Position numbers and translations under genes: made by a program. The notes under the pieces were generated by a model that saw nothing but the letters and a program-made list of their open reading frames with translations, was not told the origin of the DNA and did no database searches. A DNA stretch of 64,000 bases from the NCBI RefSeq assembly GCF_001458295.1, contig NZ_CYUD01000005.1:290817-354816 (forward strand), written 5' to 3'. The DNA comes from Ruegeria denitrificans. Its GTDB lineage: Bacteria > Pseudomonadota > Alphaproteobacteria > Rhodobacterales > Rhodobacteraceae. Below are positions 25,421 to 35,076 of the stretch, in pieces; positions within the stretch are counted from its first letter, which is position 1, and the number at the start of each line of letters is the position of its first letter.

Positions 25421-26343
25421 TCGACAGCCACACCGGGGGTGAGCCGACACGGGTCATCCTAAGCGGCGCCCCCGATCTGGGGTCCGGTCCGTTGGCCGAT
25501 CGCGCTCATCGGTTGGCGACACACCATGAGACGTTCTACCGGTCGATCATGTTGGAACCTCGTGGCCAGCCGGCCATGGTTGGCGCGTTTCTAGTTGAAC
25601 CGGTTGACCCTACCTGCGTCACCGGCGTGATCTTTTTCGACGTTGATGCCGTTCTGGGAATGTGCGGCCACGGCACTATCGGGTTGACCGTCACGCTGGC
25701 GCATCTGGGGCGGATCGGAGCAGGGCAACATCGGATCGAAACACCTGCCGGGGTCGTGACGGTTGAGTTGCACGACGCCAACACTGTCACTGTCATGAAT
25801 ATCGAAAGCCGACGCGTTCATCATGGCGTGACGCTGGACGTACCAGGCTATGGCGCGGTGACAGGGGATGTAGCATATGGTGGCAACTGGTTCTTCATCG
25901 TCGATCCCAGTCCGATACCAGTTGTAACCGACAATATCCGTGAACTATCCGATATGACGGTCGCGATCCGAAAAGCCTCAATCACGCAGGGGATTGGCGG
26001 AGAACGGGGCGAACCGATAGACCACGTAATCTTTCAGGGTGCCTCAGCCAAACCAGACGCCTACAACCGCAACTTTGTACTGTGCCCGGATGACAACTAC
26101 GACCGGTCCCCCTGCGGCACCGGTTGTTCTGCGTGGTTGGCCTGCCTGGCCGCCGATGGAGCGCTAAAACCCGGCGAAGAGATCGTGCAACACAGCGTCA
26201 TCGGCAGCGCCTATCGCCTGTCCTATCAGCCCGGGGTGAACGGGGGCGTCATCCCGTCGATTACCGGGCAGGCCCATGTCATGGCCAAGGCGACGCTGAT
26301 CTTTGATGAAAAGGACCCCTTTAAGACGGGTATCAACCTATGA
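25411..26343 (+). CDS. 4-hydroxyproline 2-epimerase (proline racemase family, Cys/Cys)
   Basis: A 310-residue proline-racemase-fold enzyme. Both catalytic cysteines are present: MCGHGTIG (first, about residue 89) and DRSPCGTGCSAW (second, about residue 235). This Cys/Cys pair is characteristic of racemases and 4-hydroxyproline epimerases. Between the DapA-family and FAD oxidase genes, conversion of trans-4-hydroxy-L-proline to cis-4-hydroxy-D-proline is the best-supported role. It overlaps the upstream gene by 10 bp and the downstream gene by 4 bp (ATGA), so all three are translated together. Plain proline racemase cannot be excluded from sequence alone. Confidence 0.85.
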   Translation: MHVIDSHTGGEPTRVILSGAPDLGSGPLADRAHRLATHHETFYRSIMLEPRGQPAMVGAFLVEPVDPTCVTGVIFFDVDAVLGMCGHGTIGLTVTLAHLGRIGAGQHRIETPAGVVTVELHDANTVTVMNIESRRVHHGVTLDVPGYGAVTGDVAYGGNWFFIVDPSPIPVVTDNIRELSDMTVAIRKASITQGIGGERGEPIDHVIFQGASAKPDAYNRNFVLCPDDNYDRSPCGTGCSAWLACLAADGALKPGEEIVQHSVIGSAYRLSYQPGVNGGVIPSITGQAHVMAKATLIFDEKDPFKTGINL

Positions 26344-27578
26344 CCCGCCAGGTCGTTGTGATTGGCGCTGGAGTGATCGGCATCACAACAGCGTTGGAGT
26401 TGCAACGCCGGGGTCATTCCGTTCTGGTTCTGGACCGAGAAGGTGTCGCTGCGCAGGCCTCGGCTGGGAATGCTGGGGCATTTGCCTTTTCTGAAGTCGA
26501 GCCTCTGGCGACCCCCGGCATAATGAGGAAGGCTCCGAAATGGTTGCTGGATCCGCTGGGGCCGCTGTCCATCCCGCCCAGTTATGCCCTGAAGATCGCG
26601 CCGTGGATATTTCGGTTCTGGCGGGCAAGCCGTCCGGGGTCGTATCAAAACCATCTGGGTGCTCAAGCCAGCCTGATGGAACATGCTGCCGCCGCGTTGA
26701 CCCGCCTGATTGCCGATGTTGACGGTGAACCCATGATGCAGCGCGACGGGCAGATGCAGCTATACGAAAGCCAAGCAGAGTTCCGCGCCAGCCTGCCCGC
26801 ATGGGAGTTGCGGCGGCAACATGGGATCGAGTTCGAACTACTGGAAAGCCGCGCGGCTATCGCTGAAAAACAACCCGGCCTGAGCCCCCGTTTTACACAT
26901 GCAGGGTTCACGCCGAACTGGATGAACACCGTCGACCCAAGGAAATGGGTCGAATATCTGGCCCAGAACTTTCGTGATCGGGGTGGGCGGGTTGAAACTC
27001 AAGACACGCTTGCACTGACGTCGGCTGAGGGCGGCGTTCAGATCACAATTGCGGACGGGGAAATCAACGCGGACAAAGTGGTTTTGTGCGCAGGTGCGTG
27101 GTCGCATCACCTTGCCCGCACCTTGGGTGATCACATCCCGTTAGAGACCGAGCGTGGTTACAACACCACCTTTCCCGCAGGCGCGTTTGATCTGCGCATG
27201 CCTCTGACATTCTCGGGCCACGGATTTGTGGCCACCCGGATCAATGGCGGCGTGCGGATCGGTGGAGCGGTCGAGTTGGGCGGCTTGTCCCTGCCGCCGA
27301 ACTACAAACGGGCCGATGCGCTGCTGAAGAAAGCGGTGCAATTTCTGCCGGGATTGAACACCGAAGGGGGGACGCAGTGGATGGGGTTCCGCCCATCTTT
27401 GCCAGACAGTCTGCCTGTGATCGGCGCCTCGCCGAACGCGCCGGACGTCATCTATGCTTTTGGACATGGCCATCTGGGTCTGACGCAATCGGCTGGAACT
27501 GCTGAACTGGTTGGTGCTTTGATTGACGGGCTGCCCCCTCAGATTTCCCTTACTCCATTCTCTGCTACTCGGTTTTAA
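26340..27578 (+). CDS. FAD-dependent D-amino-acid (D-hydroxyproline) oxidoreductase
   Basis: A 412-residue DadA/DAO-family flavoprotein. The N-terminal dinucleotide fold is VVVIGAGVIGITTALEL, followed by the GVAAQASAGNAGAF stretch that packs on the flavin. The C-terminal WMGFRPSLPDSLPVIGASPN and FGHGHLGLTQSAGTAELV segments are also typical. It should oxidise cis-4-hydroxy-D-proline made by the epimerase to the pyrroline derivative used by the DapA-family enzyme, with electrons going to the respiratory chain or oxygen. The gene starts in the stop of the epimerase gene and lies 9 bp before the second racemase homologue. Confidence 0.87.
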   Translation: MTRQVVVIGAGVIGITTALELQRRGHSVLVLDREGVAAQASAGNAGAFAFSEVEPLATPGIMRKAPKWLLDPLGPLSIPPSYALKIAPWIFRFWRASRPGSYQNHLGAQASLMEHAAAALTRLIADVDGEPMMQRDGQMQLYESQAEFRASLPAWELRRQHGIEFELLESRAAIAEKQPGLSPRFTHAGFTPNWMNTVDPRKWVEYLAQNFRDRGGRVETQDTLALTSAEGGVQITIADGEINADKVVLCAGAWSHHLARTLGDHIPLETERGYNTTFPAGAFDLRMPLTFSGHGFVATRINGGVRIGGAVELGGLSLPPNYKRADALLKKAVQFLPGLNTEGGTQWMGFRPSLPDSLPVIGASPNAPDVIYAFGHGHLGLTQSAGTAELVGALIDGLPPQISLTPFSATRF

Positions 27579-27587
27579 GGACAAGAC

Positions 27588-28613
27588 ATGCGCAGTATCA
27601 AAACCGTCCACGTGATCTCGGCCCACGCAGAAGGTGAGGTGGGGGATGTTATTGTCGGCGGCGTCCAACCACCGCCCGGCGAGACCCTTTGGGATCAGCG
27701 CGCATTCATCGCTCGCGATCAGACCCTGCGCAATTTCGTACTGAACGAACCCCGTGGCGGCGTATTCCGCCATGTCAATCTGCTGGTGCCGCCCAAGCAT
27801 CCCGAAGCAGACGCCGCCTTTATCATCATGGAGCCTGAAGACACGCCCCCCATGTCCGGATCGAACTCAATCTGCGTGTCTACTGTTCTACTGGACGGCG
27901 GGATCATCCCGATGCAGGAACCCGAAACCCGGATGACGCTTGAGGCGCCGGGCGGTCTGGTGCGCGTCCGCGCCGAATGCCGAAATGGCAAGGCCGAGCG
28001 TATCCATGTGCAGAACCTGCCCAGCTTCGCCGATAAAATTGCGGTGCCGTTGGAGGTTCCCGGTGTCGGTACTTTGACCGTGGACACGGCCTATGGCGGC
28101 GACAGTTTTGTGGTGGCCGACGCCGCCGCGCTTGGAATCGAGATCGTTGAAACTAAAGCGCGAGACATTGCGCGCATGGGGGTGGCCATCACGAATGCTG
28201 CCAACGAACAGCTTGGCTTTGCCCATCCTCAGAACCCGAATTGGAACCACATCTCATTCTGCGCCTTTTGCGGCCCGCTTGAGGCCACCGAGACCGGTCT
28301 AACCGGTAAATCCGCCGTGGCCATCCAGCCGGGCAAGGTCGACCGGTCACCCACCGGTACCGCAGTCTCGGCGCGCATGGCGTTGATGGCGGCCAAGGGG
28401 CAGATGGCGGTCGGGCAAACTTTCGAGGCGATCTCGATCATCGGCTCTCGCTTTACCGGTCGGATCGTCGAAGAAACCCGCGTCGGCGACCGCCCGGCCA
28501 TCACGCCCGAGATCAGCGGGCGTGGTTGGATGACTGGTATCCACCAGCACATGCTGGACCCAGACGACCCCTGGCCCGGCGGGTATCGGCTGAGTGACAC
28601 GTGGGGCGTTTAA
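27588..28613 (+). CDS. Proline racemase-family protein, probable trans-3-hydroxy-L-proline dehydratase (Ser/Thr active site)
   Basis: A 341-residue homologue of the proline racemase family in which the two catalytic positions have changed. The first is serine ([11 protein letters not shown] instead of MCGHG) and the second is threonine ([15 protein letters not shown] instead of SPCGTG). In characterised members, Thr at the second site goes with dehydration of trans-3-hydroxy-L-proline to pyrroline-2-carboxylate rather than epimerisation. With the preceding genes the cluster would handle both 4- and 3-hydroxyproline, as found in collagen-like material. AAGGACAAGAC precedes the ATG. The product of this enzyme needs an imine reductase that I do not see nearby. 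Confidence 0.8.
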   Translation: MRSIKTVHVISAHAEGEVGDVIVGGVQPPPGETLWDQRAFIARDQTLRNFVLNEPRGGVFRHVNLLVPPKHPEADAAFIIMEPEDTPPMSGSNSICVSTVLLDGGIIPMQEPETRMTLEAPGGLVRVRAECRNGKAERIHVQNLPSFADKIAVPLEVPGVGTLTVDTAYGGDSFVVADAAALGIEIVETKARDIARMGVAITNAANEQLGFAHPQNPNWNHISFCAFCGPLEATETGLTGKSAVAIQPGKVDRSPTGTAVSARMALMAAKGQMAVGQTFEAISIIGSRFTGRIVEETRVGDRPAITPEISGRGWMTGIHQHMLDPDDPWPGGYRLSDTWGV

Positions 28614-28740
28614 TTCAATCATAACGATTGCGTATGTGCTTTTTATTTTTCACTTACAACTGGTTGATTGCAGGTTCCTCTTGAGAATGGATTAGGGATC
28701 ACCACCTAAAGGTGAGCCCTTCCGACCCAAAGGAACTTTG

Positions 28741-29894
28741 ATGCAGATACGCCTTTCCGCCCTGATCGTTGTGATTGCCACATTGCTGCTGTCGTTTAAT
28801 TCACCGTCCAAATCGGAGGCAAAACACACAAGGCTGACTGCATAATGTCTGGGCAACAAAGGTGGAACAGCTACTGTTGTCGAGGCTTGCACGACGTTGA
28901 TTGAGGGAGAGATGACCAATGTGGCTCTGAGAAATGAGATTCTGAAAGCGCGGGGATGGGCCCACTACTGTAATTGGCAGTATGAAGACGCCATATCAGA
29001 CTATAATCAGGGATTGGTATTGCGCTCTGACGATGCGACCACGTTTCTGAGACGTGCTTTGGCTCTGGACATTCAGGGAAACAGCGAAGCGGCTGTTGCC
29101 GATTACGCTAAATCACAGTTGATAGACCCGAACAACACGAATGCGTTGCTTGGAAAGTCGGAAATTGATGAAAAACAGGGAAGATTTGCTGAAGCCGTTC
29201 AGGGATATGAACGAGTGCTTGATGTTAAGCCTGATAGCCGAAAAAGCGGTTATGCAATTGCCTATATGCTAAATCAAGAAAACGGAAAAATTGGGTTAAG
29301 ACTTTTTTGGATCAGGCGTCAGCGCGCTGGCCAGAACAGGTTTGGATCTATGAATTACTTGTAGAATATCACCTTAGTTATACCGGTGATCGCCCTAGCG
29401 TGTTGGCAGCTGTGTCAGAAATTGATCGTTTGACGTCCGACACCGGGGTGGTGCTGTCGTTACAGGCTCGCGGGCACCTTGAGATTGGTAACGAACAGAA
29501 GGGGATAGAATACGTTCAGAAGCTTGCTGCACACCAGAATGAAGGTGATGACACAAAGAAAGGCATTTTCCTAAAGCGGTGGTTCTACAATGCCATCGAA
29601 TGGTATTTGTGGAGAAACGAAGAAGAAATGATGCTCCGCGGCCATCTCTACGCAGTTATGGGACGACCGGATTTGGCGGTGCCAGAGATTGAAAATGCTC
29701 TGTCAGAATTTGGATCCAAAGGGCGAGAAGAGGTATTAGATTCCTTCAGCAAGAAAGGAATATCGGTTCCACGCCAAGCGTATGACGGATCGTCTGAGCA
29801 TCTCCGTAAAGTGATTTCAAATTACATTTTAAATGCCGGAAAAATGCTGCTGCCTCTCAGGTTTCGCTCCGTGGACACAACATCGCAAGGCTGA
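28741..29894 (+). pseudogene. Decayed exported TPR-repeat protein gene
   Basis: An AAGGAAC ribosome site precedes ATG 28741, which encodes a signal-like start (MQIRLSALIVVIATLLLSF). A TAA at 28843-28845 breaks the frame, yet the same frame continues with CLGNKGGTATVVEACTTLIE and TPR-like repeats (ALRNEILKARGWAHYCNWQY, then three more helical pairs). At the A-run 29286-29290 the frame shifts: the first reading ends at 29364, while the sense continues in the next frame as NWVKTFLDQASARWPEQVW and on to 29894. One premature stop plus one apparent single-base deletion make it a pseudogene. The original was probably a periplasmic TPR protein of about 380 residues; function unknown. The base composition looks more AT-rich than the flanking genes. 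Confidence 0.8.
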
Positions 29895-30139
29895 GATGAG
29901 ATTTAGCAAGGAAGAGTTTAATTGCTGAATGCTTCAGCACTCACAGACTTTCTCAACCCCGTGTCAATTTGCGCGCCTACTAGACGATTGATCCCAAGGC
30001 CAACCTGATTTAAGGGAGGGCCTGTCAAATCAGAGTCACCATTGGGGCGGTAGGATATCCGCGCCCCTTATCAAGCCACACAGATGTGGCGCTACTCTTG
30101 GATCGCACGCCCCGAAAGGCTTTAAAAAGGTAAAAGAAT
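29895..30139 (+). other. Intergenic region upstream of isocitrate dehydrogenase
   Basis: No gene is seen. It holds a small perfect hairpin, GCCACA/TGTGGC, around 30075-30090, and a purine-rich ribosome site (AAAAAGG) about 9 bp before the IDH start. The promoter is not obvious: a TTGGAT-N17-TTTAAA pair at 30098-30126 is too close to the start codon to be convincing. Confidence 0.5.
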
Positions 30140-32353
30140 ATGGCAGAAAAATCGAACTTCGATATATTGTATACCATTGTAGACGAAGCGCCCGAACTGG
30201 CCAGCGCGTCCTTCCTGCCCATCATTCGCAAATTCACCGCGGCAGCGGGTGTCAGTGTCGGTACCAAGGACATTTCGCTGGCAGGCCGTATTCTAGCTAC
30301 TTTCCCCGAAAACCTGACCGACGAACAGCGCGTCACCGACGATCTGGCCGCGCTGGGTGAGTTGGTGAAGACGCCCGAGGCCAACGTAATCAAGCTGCCG
30401 AACATCTCGGCCTCGGTCCCGCAGTTGGTGGCGGCTATCGAAGAACTGCAATCGCAGGGCTATGATATCCCGAACTACCCCGAAGAGCCCGCGACCGACG
30501 AGGAAAAGGCGATCCGGGCGCGATATGACGCCATCAAGGGTTCGGCCGTGAACCCGGTTTTGCGCGAAGGCAACAGTGATCGTCGCGCCGCAAAGGCGGT
30601 CAAGAATTACGCTCAGAAAAATCCGCATTCGATGGGTGAATGGGCCACCGACAGTAAGACCAAAGTGTCGTCGATGTCTGGCAATGATTTCTATGCCAAC
30701 GAGAAATCGGTCACCATCTCTGCGGCGCAGGCAGGCGACGCAAAGATCGAGTTCGTCGGCAAAGATGGCAACGTCACCGTTCTGAAAGACAGCTGGCCGT
30801 TGACCGAGGGCACCGTGGCAGACGCGACCTTTATGTCGGTCAAAGCTTTGTCCGCCTTTCTGGCCGAGGCCATCGAAGACACCAAGAAAGACGGCACCAT
30901 GTTCTCGCTTCATATGAAAGCGACTATGATGAAAGTGTCGGACCCGATCATCTTTGGCTATGCCGTCAAAGCCTGGCTGGCCCCGGTGTTCGAGAAATAT
31001 GGCGCGGAACTGGATGCGCTGGGTGTGAACCCGAACTCGGGCCTGGGTGATCTGCTGGACCGCGTCAAAGGTAACGCCGAAATCGTGGCAGCCATCGACG
31101 CCCTGAAAGGTGACCGCCCGTCTATGTATATGGTCGACAGTGACAGGGGTATCACCAACCTGCACGTTCCATCAGACGTGATCATCGACGCCTCGATGCC
31201 CGCCGTGATCCGTGCTGGTGGTAAGGGCTGGGATGAGACCGGCGCCAAAGGCGACACCAATTGTTTGATCCCTGACCGTTGTTATGCCGGCGTCTACGAC
31301 GAGGCCATCAACTTCTTCAAAGCCAATGGCGCGCTGAACCCAGCCACAGCCGGTGCTGTCGCCAACGTTGGCCTGATGGCGCAAAAAGCGGAAGAGTACG
31401 GCTCGCACCCGACCACGTTCGAAGCGCCTGCTGACGGTGTGATCCGCATTGTCGCGGCCAATGGCGAGACCCTGCATTCGCATGACGTTGAAAAGGGCGA
31501 TATCTGGCGCTCCTGCACCGTGAAGAAAGCTCCGATCGAGAACTGGATTCAGCTGGCTTTGGACCGTCAGCGTCTGACCGGGTCCGAGGCAATCTTCTGG
31601 CTGGACGCAAACCGCGCCCACGATGCCGAGCTGATCAAATATGTCAAACCGGCGCTTGAGGCTGCTGGCGTGGCCGGCAAGTTCCTGATCATGGCCCCGC
31701 GCGAAGCTACCCAGCAAAGTTTGCAGACGATTACCGCTGGCAAGGATTCGATTGCCATCACAGGTAACGTGCTGCGTGATTACCTGACTGACCTGTTCCC
31801 GATCCTGGAATTGGGTACTTCGGCCAAAATGCTGTCCATCGTCAAGCTGATGAATGGTGGCGGTCTGTTTGAAACAGGTGCTGGTGGCTCGGCCCCGAAA
31901 CACGTGCAGCAGCTGGTTGAAGAAAGCCACCTGCGTTGGGACTCGATGGGTGAGTTCTGTGCGTTGGGTGAATCACTGAACTTCCTGGCCGACAGCAAGG
32001 GCAACTCGAAGGCCGGCGTTCTGGGTGCTGCGGCCGAGGCCGCGACGCAGGGTATTCTGGACAACAACAAATCGCCCAGCCGCAAGGTTGGCCAGCCCGA
32101 CAACCGTGACAGTCACTATTGGTTTGCACGCTACTGGGCCGAGGCTCTGGCCGCTCAGTCCTACGATGCCGATTTGGCGGCTGAATTCGCGCCAATCGCC
32201 AAAGAGCTGGCCGATAAGGAAGATCAGATTCTGGGCGAACTGGCCGCAGCGCAAGGTGCGCCTGCAGATCTTGGTGGGTACTACCACACCGACCCGGCGA
32301 AGGCTGCCGCTGTGATGCGCCCCAGCGCGACCCTGAATGCGATCATCGGCTGA
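30140..32353 (+). CDS. icd: NADP-dependent isocitrate dehydrogenase, monomeric type
   Basis: A 737-residue protein, the usual length of the monomeric (IDH-II) NADP+ isocitrate dehydrogenases, which are unrelated in size to the ~400-residue dimeric enzymes. The collinear family segments include [17 protein letters not shown], the [16 protein letters not shown] stretch near the substrate site and the [17 protein letters not shown] region near the C-terminus. It oxidatively decarboxylates isocitrate to 2-oxoglutarate in the TCA cycle and is probably a housekeeping gene. It stands alone between a pseudogene and the LysM genes on the other strand, and ends in a strong terminator 7 bp after the stop. 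Confidence 0.95.
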   Translation: MAEKSNFDILYTIVDEAPELASASFLPIIRKFTAAAGVSVGTKDISLAGRILATFPENLTDEQRVTDDLAALGELVKTPEANVIKLPNISASVPQLVAAIEELQSQGYDIPNYPEEPATDEEKAIRARYDAIKGSAVNPVLREGNSDRRAAKAVKNYAQKNPHSMGEWATDSKTKVSSMSGNDFYANEKSVTISAAQAGDAKIEFVGKDGNVTVLKDSWPLTEGTVADATFMSVKALSAFLAEAIEDTKKDGTMFSLHMKATMMKVSDPIIFGYAVKAWLAPVFEKYGAELDALGVNPNSGLGDLLDRVKGNAEIVAAIDALKGDRPSMYMVDSDRGITNLHVPSDVIIDASMPAVIRAGGKGWDETGAKGDTNCLIPDRCYAGVYDEAINFFKANGALNPATAGAVANVGLMAQKAEEYGSHPTTFEAPADGVIRIVAANGETLHSHDVEKGDIWRSCTVKKAPIENWIQLALDRQRLTGSEAIFWLDANRAHDAELIKYVKPALEAAGVAGKFLIMAPREATQQSLQTITAGKDSIAITGNVLRDYLTDLFPILELGTSAKMLSIVKLMNGGGLFETGAGGSAPKHVQQLVEESHLRWDSMGEFCALGESLNFLADSKGNSKAGVLGAAAEAATQGILDNNKSPSRKVGQPDNRDSHYWFARYWAEALAAQSYDADLAAEFAPIAKELADKEDQILGELAAAQGAPADLGGYYHTDPAKAAAVMRPSATLNAIIG

Positions 32354-32360
32354 ATATAGA

Positions 32361-32387
32361 AAGCCACGTCACCTGACGTGGCTTTTT
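32361..32387 (+). terminator. Rho-independent terminator of the isocitrate dehydrogenase gene
   Basis: AAGCCACGTCA (32361-32371) pairs perfectly with TGACGTGGCTT (32374-32384) across a 2-base loop and runs into a T-tract, 7 bp past the stop codon. Confidence 0.9.
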
Positions 32388-32412
32388 CGCTTTAAAACAA
32401 AGCTATGAAAAG

Positions 32413-32447
32413 AAAAAAGGGCCAACCCCCAAAGTCGGCCCTTTTTT
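32413..32447. terminator. Bidirectional terminator between IDH and the LysM gene
   Basis: AAAAAAGGGCC (32413-32423) and GGCCCTTTTTT (32437-32447) form an 11-bp stem with T-tracts on both strands, so it can stop transcription from either side. It probably ends the minus-strand kinase/LysM operon. A further small hairpin (ACCCTGA/TCAGGGT, 32498-32516) lies before the LysM gene end; the rest of 32448-32647 shows nothing else. Confidence 0.8.
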
Positions 32448-32647
32448 GAGTGAGTGGGGAGGCTACGCCTCACCGGTATAGTTAGTTGTAAAGTATCACC
32501 CTGAAATTATCAGGGTATTAGGGGTTTCCCGTATTTATGCCCCTTGGCGCTTTGAACTCTCAAAATTACCCTTGGAATTCAGCACAAGAAACCCGTCAAA
32601 AGGGCCGATCCTAAGACCAGCCCTAAGATTTTCATATGCCCGAAGGA

Positions 32648-33754
32648 TCAGTTCGACGCTGCGTTCAGCTTTTCGTTCTGCTCGCGTAGGGTATCCGAGA
32701 TGATCGCATACCATTCGCCGGATTCACGCATCTCGATCAGCCCTTTGTTCATCATTGCTATGTATTCGCGTGCAAACGGGTTGGTGCGGTGCGCCAGGAA
32801 GCTCATCGACGATAAGGTGGATACATATGGGTTTTCAACAATGTCAGACGAGGTCAGGCCCATGTCTTTCATCGTCGACGCGAACAGATCAACTTCGAAC
32901 GCAGCAACATCCGCAGTACCGGTCAATACGGCATCAAGGCACTCACGAGCTGAATTGGGTTGGACCACGTTTGTGTTGTCGCGGTTCAATCCTTGTTCTT
33001 CCAGAACCACCATGCTCCAGCCCGCCATGCGGCAGACGGTCGAGCCTTCAAGGTCCTTGAAAGATGTCGCGCTGGCATAATCGCTTTCCGGCAGTGTGAA
33101 AAAACCTCCAACGATGTCATAGACAGGAACCGATGCGACGAACTGCGTGCAACGTGCTTCTGTTTCTTTTGACCATTCATAGGTTCGGTTTGTGCAGTCC
33201 GGAACCGTCCACGCGATTGAAATGTCGAACGCGCCAAGTGGCAGCAGGGTATCCAGATGCGAGCTCCAGTCATCGACAAAGCTGACCGAATATTCGCGTT
33301 GGTTGCCCGCGCGCTGCAGGCTGGTTGTTGCAAGACGGGTCATGATGCCACCACCATTCAGGGCTTCAGTAGTGAACGGCTCCCATCCATTGCCCGCAAC
33401 CATCTTGATCGGTGGAGCATAGACATTCGAACGTTTGACGCTTGCCGCGCGCTGCTCCTCGGCGGCAATGACATCTTGAGCCGACTGACCGTTTGGCAGG
33501 CTACCGTCCTCACAAGGCAACGCAAGAACAAGACCAGGTTCCAGGGCGTTCGGGTTCGTGATCAGGTTACGGTTTGCGTTAAAGATCGGTTGATAGTTCG
33601 AGGTGCCATAGGCTGCGATGGCGATGGTTGCCATCGTGTCACCATCTTCGACAGTATAATTGGTGCAGGCTTCCTGTGCGGCGGCGGCTCCGGCGCTCAG
33701 CGCGGTGACGGCGGTGGCCGATAGCGCGACTTTCTTCAGGTTGAATTCAAACAT
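32648..33754 (-). CDS. LysM domain plus SBP family 3 fold periplasmic protein (A)
   Basis: A 368-residue exported protein. A signal peptide (VALSATAVTALSAGAAAAQ) is followed by one LysM domain (about residues 31-80, YTVEDGDTMATIAIAAYG to LALP), which binds peptidoglycan glycans in this family. A family-3 solute-binding fold follows (about 110-360: GNGWEPFTTEALNGGG, FVDDWSSHLDTLLPLGAFD). I start at the ATG at 33754, 6 bp after GGAGGAAG. It is a paralogue of the next gene upstream (shared WSSHLD, WS..GL and TADV/TADI segments). No permease is nearby, so it is more likely a periplasmic sensor or ligand-presenting protein than a transport component. Four cysteines in the binding domain could form disulfides. 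Confidence 0.8.
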   Translation of the reverse strand: MFEFNLKKVALSATAVTALSAGAAAAQEACTNYTVEDGDTMATIAIAAYGTSNYQPIFNANRNLITNPNALEPGLVLALPCEDGSLPNGQSAQDVIAAEEQRAASVKRSNVYAPPIKMVAGNGWEPFTTEALNGGGIMTRLATTSLQRAGNQREYSVSFVDDWSSHLDTLLPLGAFDISIAWTVPDCTNRTYEWSKETEARCTQFVASVPVYDIVGGFFTLPESDYASATSFKDLEGSTVCRMAGWSMVVLEEQGLNRDNTNVVQPNSARECLDAVLTGTADVAAFEVDLFASTMKDMGLTSSDIVENPYVSTLSSMSFLAHRTNPFAREYIAMMNKGLIEMRESGEWYAIISDTLREQNEKLNAASN

Positions 33755-33797
33755 GTCCACTTCCTCCAGACTTTTTTGTTGTTAGGCCGATTGGGCC

Positions 33798-35054
33798 TCA
33801 GCCATTTTCCATTTGATGACGCAGGGCGTCCGACACGATGTCACGCCATTCGCCAGATTGCTGCATGATCGCCAGACCCTGGTTGAGCGTCTCAAGGATT
33901 GCTTCCCCATCAGGATTATCTTTGTGGGTCATGACGTTAAGCGACTTGATCGCGGCCAGGTTGGGGTTTTCGAGAATGCGATGCTCATAGCCCAAGCGGC
34001 TGATGGCTCCGACGGCCAGGTGGGCCTCAATTGCGACGATATCAGCGGTGCCGTCCATAACTGCGTGAAAACAGTCATCGGGTGACACCGGGCGCAGCAG
34101 AGTGATTGCCGGTTCATACAGGCCCACCGCATCCATGTGCGACAGCGACCAGCCCTCGGGCCGGCAGATCGTGGTGCCTGCAAAATCGGCATAGGTCAGA
34201 GTCTGTTCATAGCCCGAGCCTTCGCGGGCAAAGAAGGTGTCCACAACCTCATAGAACGGGTTCGAGAAGTTGTAAGTTTCGCACCTTGCGCGGTCCTTTT
34301 CAGACAGCGCCTCGGGCGCTTCACAATTGGGGCGCGACCAGGGGAAGGTACCGTCAAAAGCCAGCGTCGGCATCAGCAGATCCAGATGCGAGGACCAGTC
34401 GTTGACAAATTGGATCTTGTAGGCCTGCTCGGGCGCGGCCCGCAGCATCGCGGTCTCCACCAAGTTGGTATAGAGGCCGCGATGGGGAAGGGCCTCATCG
34501 GTGAAAGGTGCGTAATTGCCACCGGTGATCAGCAGCAATTGGCGATCCCGGATGCCGGGGCGCTCGCCGCCATCCGCGTTTCGGATCAACGCGGCCCCTT
34601 CGGCACGGGCGGCTTCGATTTCATCACGGGCCGCAGCTTTGGCCGCAACCACCGCGTCCTCGCTTGCCTTCTTGGCTTCGGCTTCGGCAACGCGGGCCTC
34701 AGCGTCAGCAATGGCTTTGGCCGCACGTTTTTCGGCGGCTGCAACCAGTTCAGCAGCCATTTCGGCTGCCATAGCCTCGGCCTCCGTCTGAGGGACATCC
34801 GGCGCCCGCCCAATCTCTTCCAAGCAGGGTAAGGTCAGTACGTCGCCCACGCGGATGATATTCGGGTTATTGCCGATCACATCGCGGTTGGCGTCAAAGA
34901 TGATACGGAAATCTTCGGTCGAATAAACTTCGATCGTCAACTCGCGCAGGCTATCGCCGCGCTGGATTTCGTAGGTCGAGCACGCCTCTTGCGCCGAGGC
35001 GGCTCCGGCCGCGGCAGCCAGTGCCAGGCTCGATATGAATAGATGAGGTTTCAT
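33798..35054 (-). CDS. LysM domain plus alanine-rich coiled coil plus SBP family 3 fold protein (B)
   Basis: A 418-residue exported protein. The signal peptide ends near ASAQ (residue 22), and a LysM domain spans about 27-76 (YEIQRGDSLRELTIEVYS to LTLP). A charged, alanine-rich probable coiled coil covers about 90-157 (AAEKRAAKAIADAEARVAEA), and the solute-binding fold about 170-415 (GGNYAPFTDEALPHRG, FVNDWSSHLDLLMP). The coiled coil is missing from the paralogue 43 bp downstream and could space the ligand domain from the wall or allow dimerisation. The gene lies 22 bp after the PP2C gene in the same operon, linking periplasmic sensing to the phospho-signalling genes (inference). Confidence 0.8.
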   Translation of the reverse strand: MKPHLFISSLALAAAAGAASAQEACSTYEIQRGDSLRELTIEVYSTEDFRIIFDANRDVIGNNPNIIRVGDVLTLPCLEEIGRAPDVPQTEAEAMAAEMAAELVAAAEKRAAKAIADAEARVAEAEAKKASEDAVVAAKAAARDEIEAARAEGAALIRNADGGERPGIRDRQLLLITGGNYAPFTDEALPHRGLYTNLVETAMLRAAPEQAYKIQFVNDWSSHLDLLMPTLAFDGTFPWSRPNCEAPEALSEKDRARCETYNFSNPFYEVVDTFFAREGSGYEQTLTYADFAGTTICRPEGWSLSHMDAVGLYEPAITLLRPVSPDDCFHAVMDGTADIVAIEAHLAVGAISRLGYEHRILENPNLAAIKSLNVMTHKDNPDGEAILETLNQGLAIMQQSGEWRDIVSDALRHQMENG

Positions 35055-35076
35055 GGATCCTGTCGCTTTGCCTTGG

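Noticed and set aside
28843..28845. Stop-codon recoding in the TPR gene
   Set aside because: The codon is TAA, which is not used for selenocysteine or pyrrolysine, and a second lesion is present; pseudogene is simpler.
30098..30126. TTGGAT-N17-TTTAAA as an isocitrate dehydrogenase promoter
   Set aside because: The start of transcription would fall at or past the ribosome site, only a few bases from the ATG.
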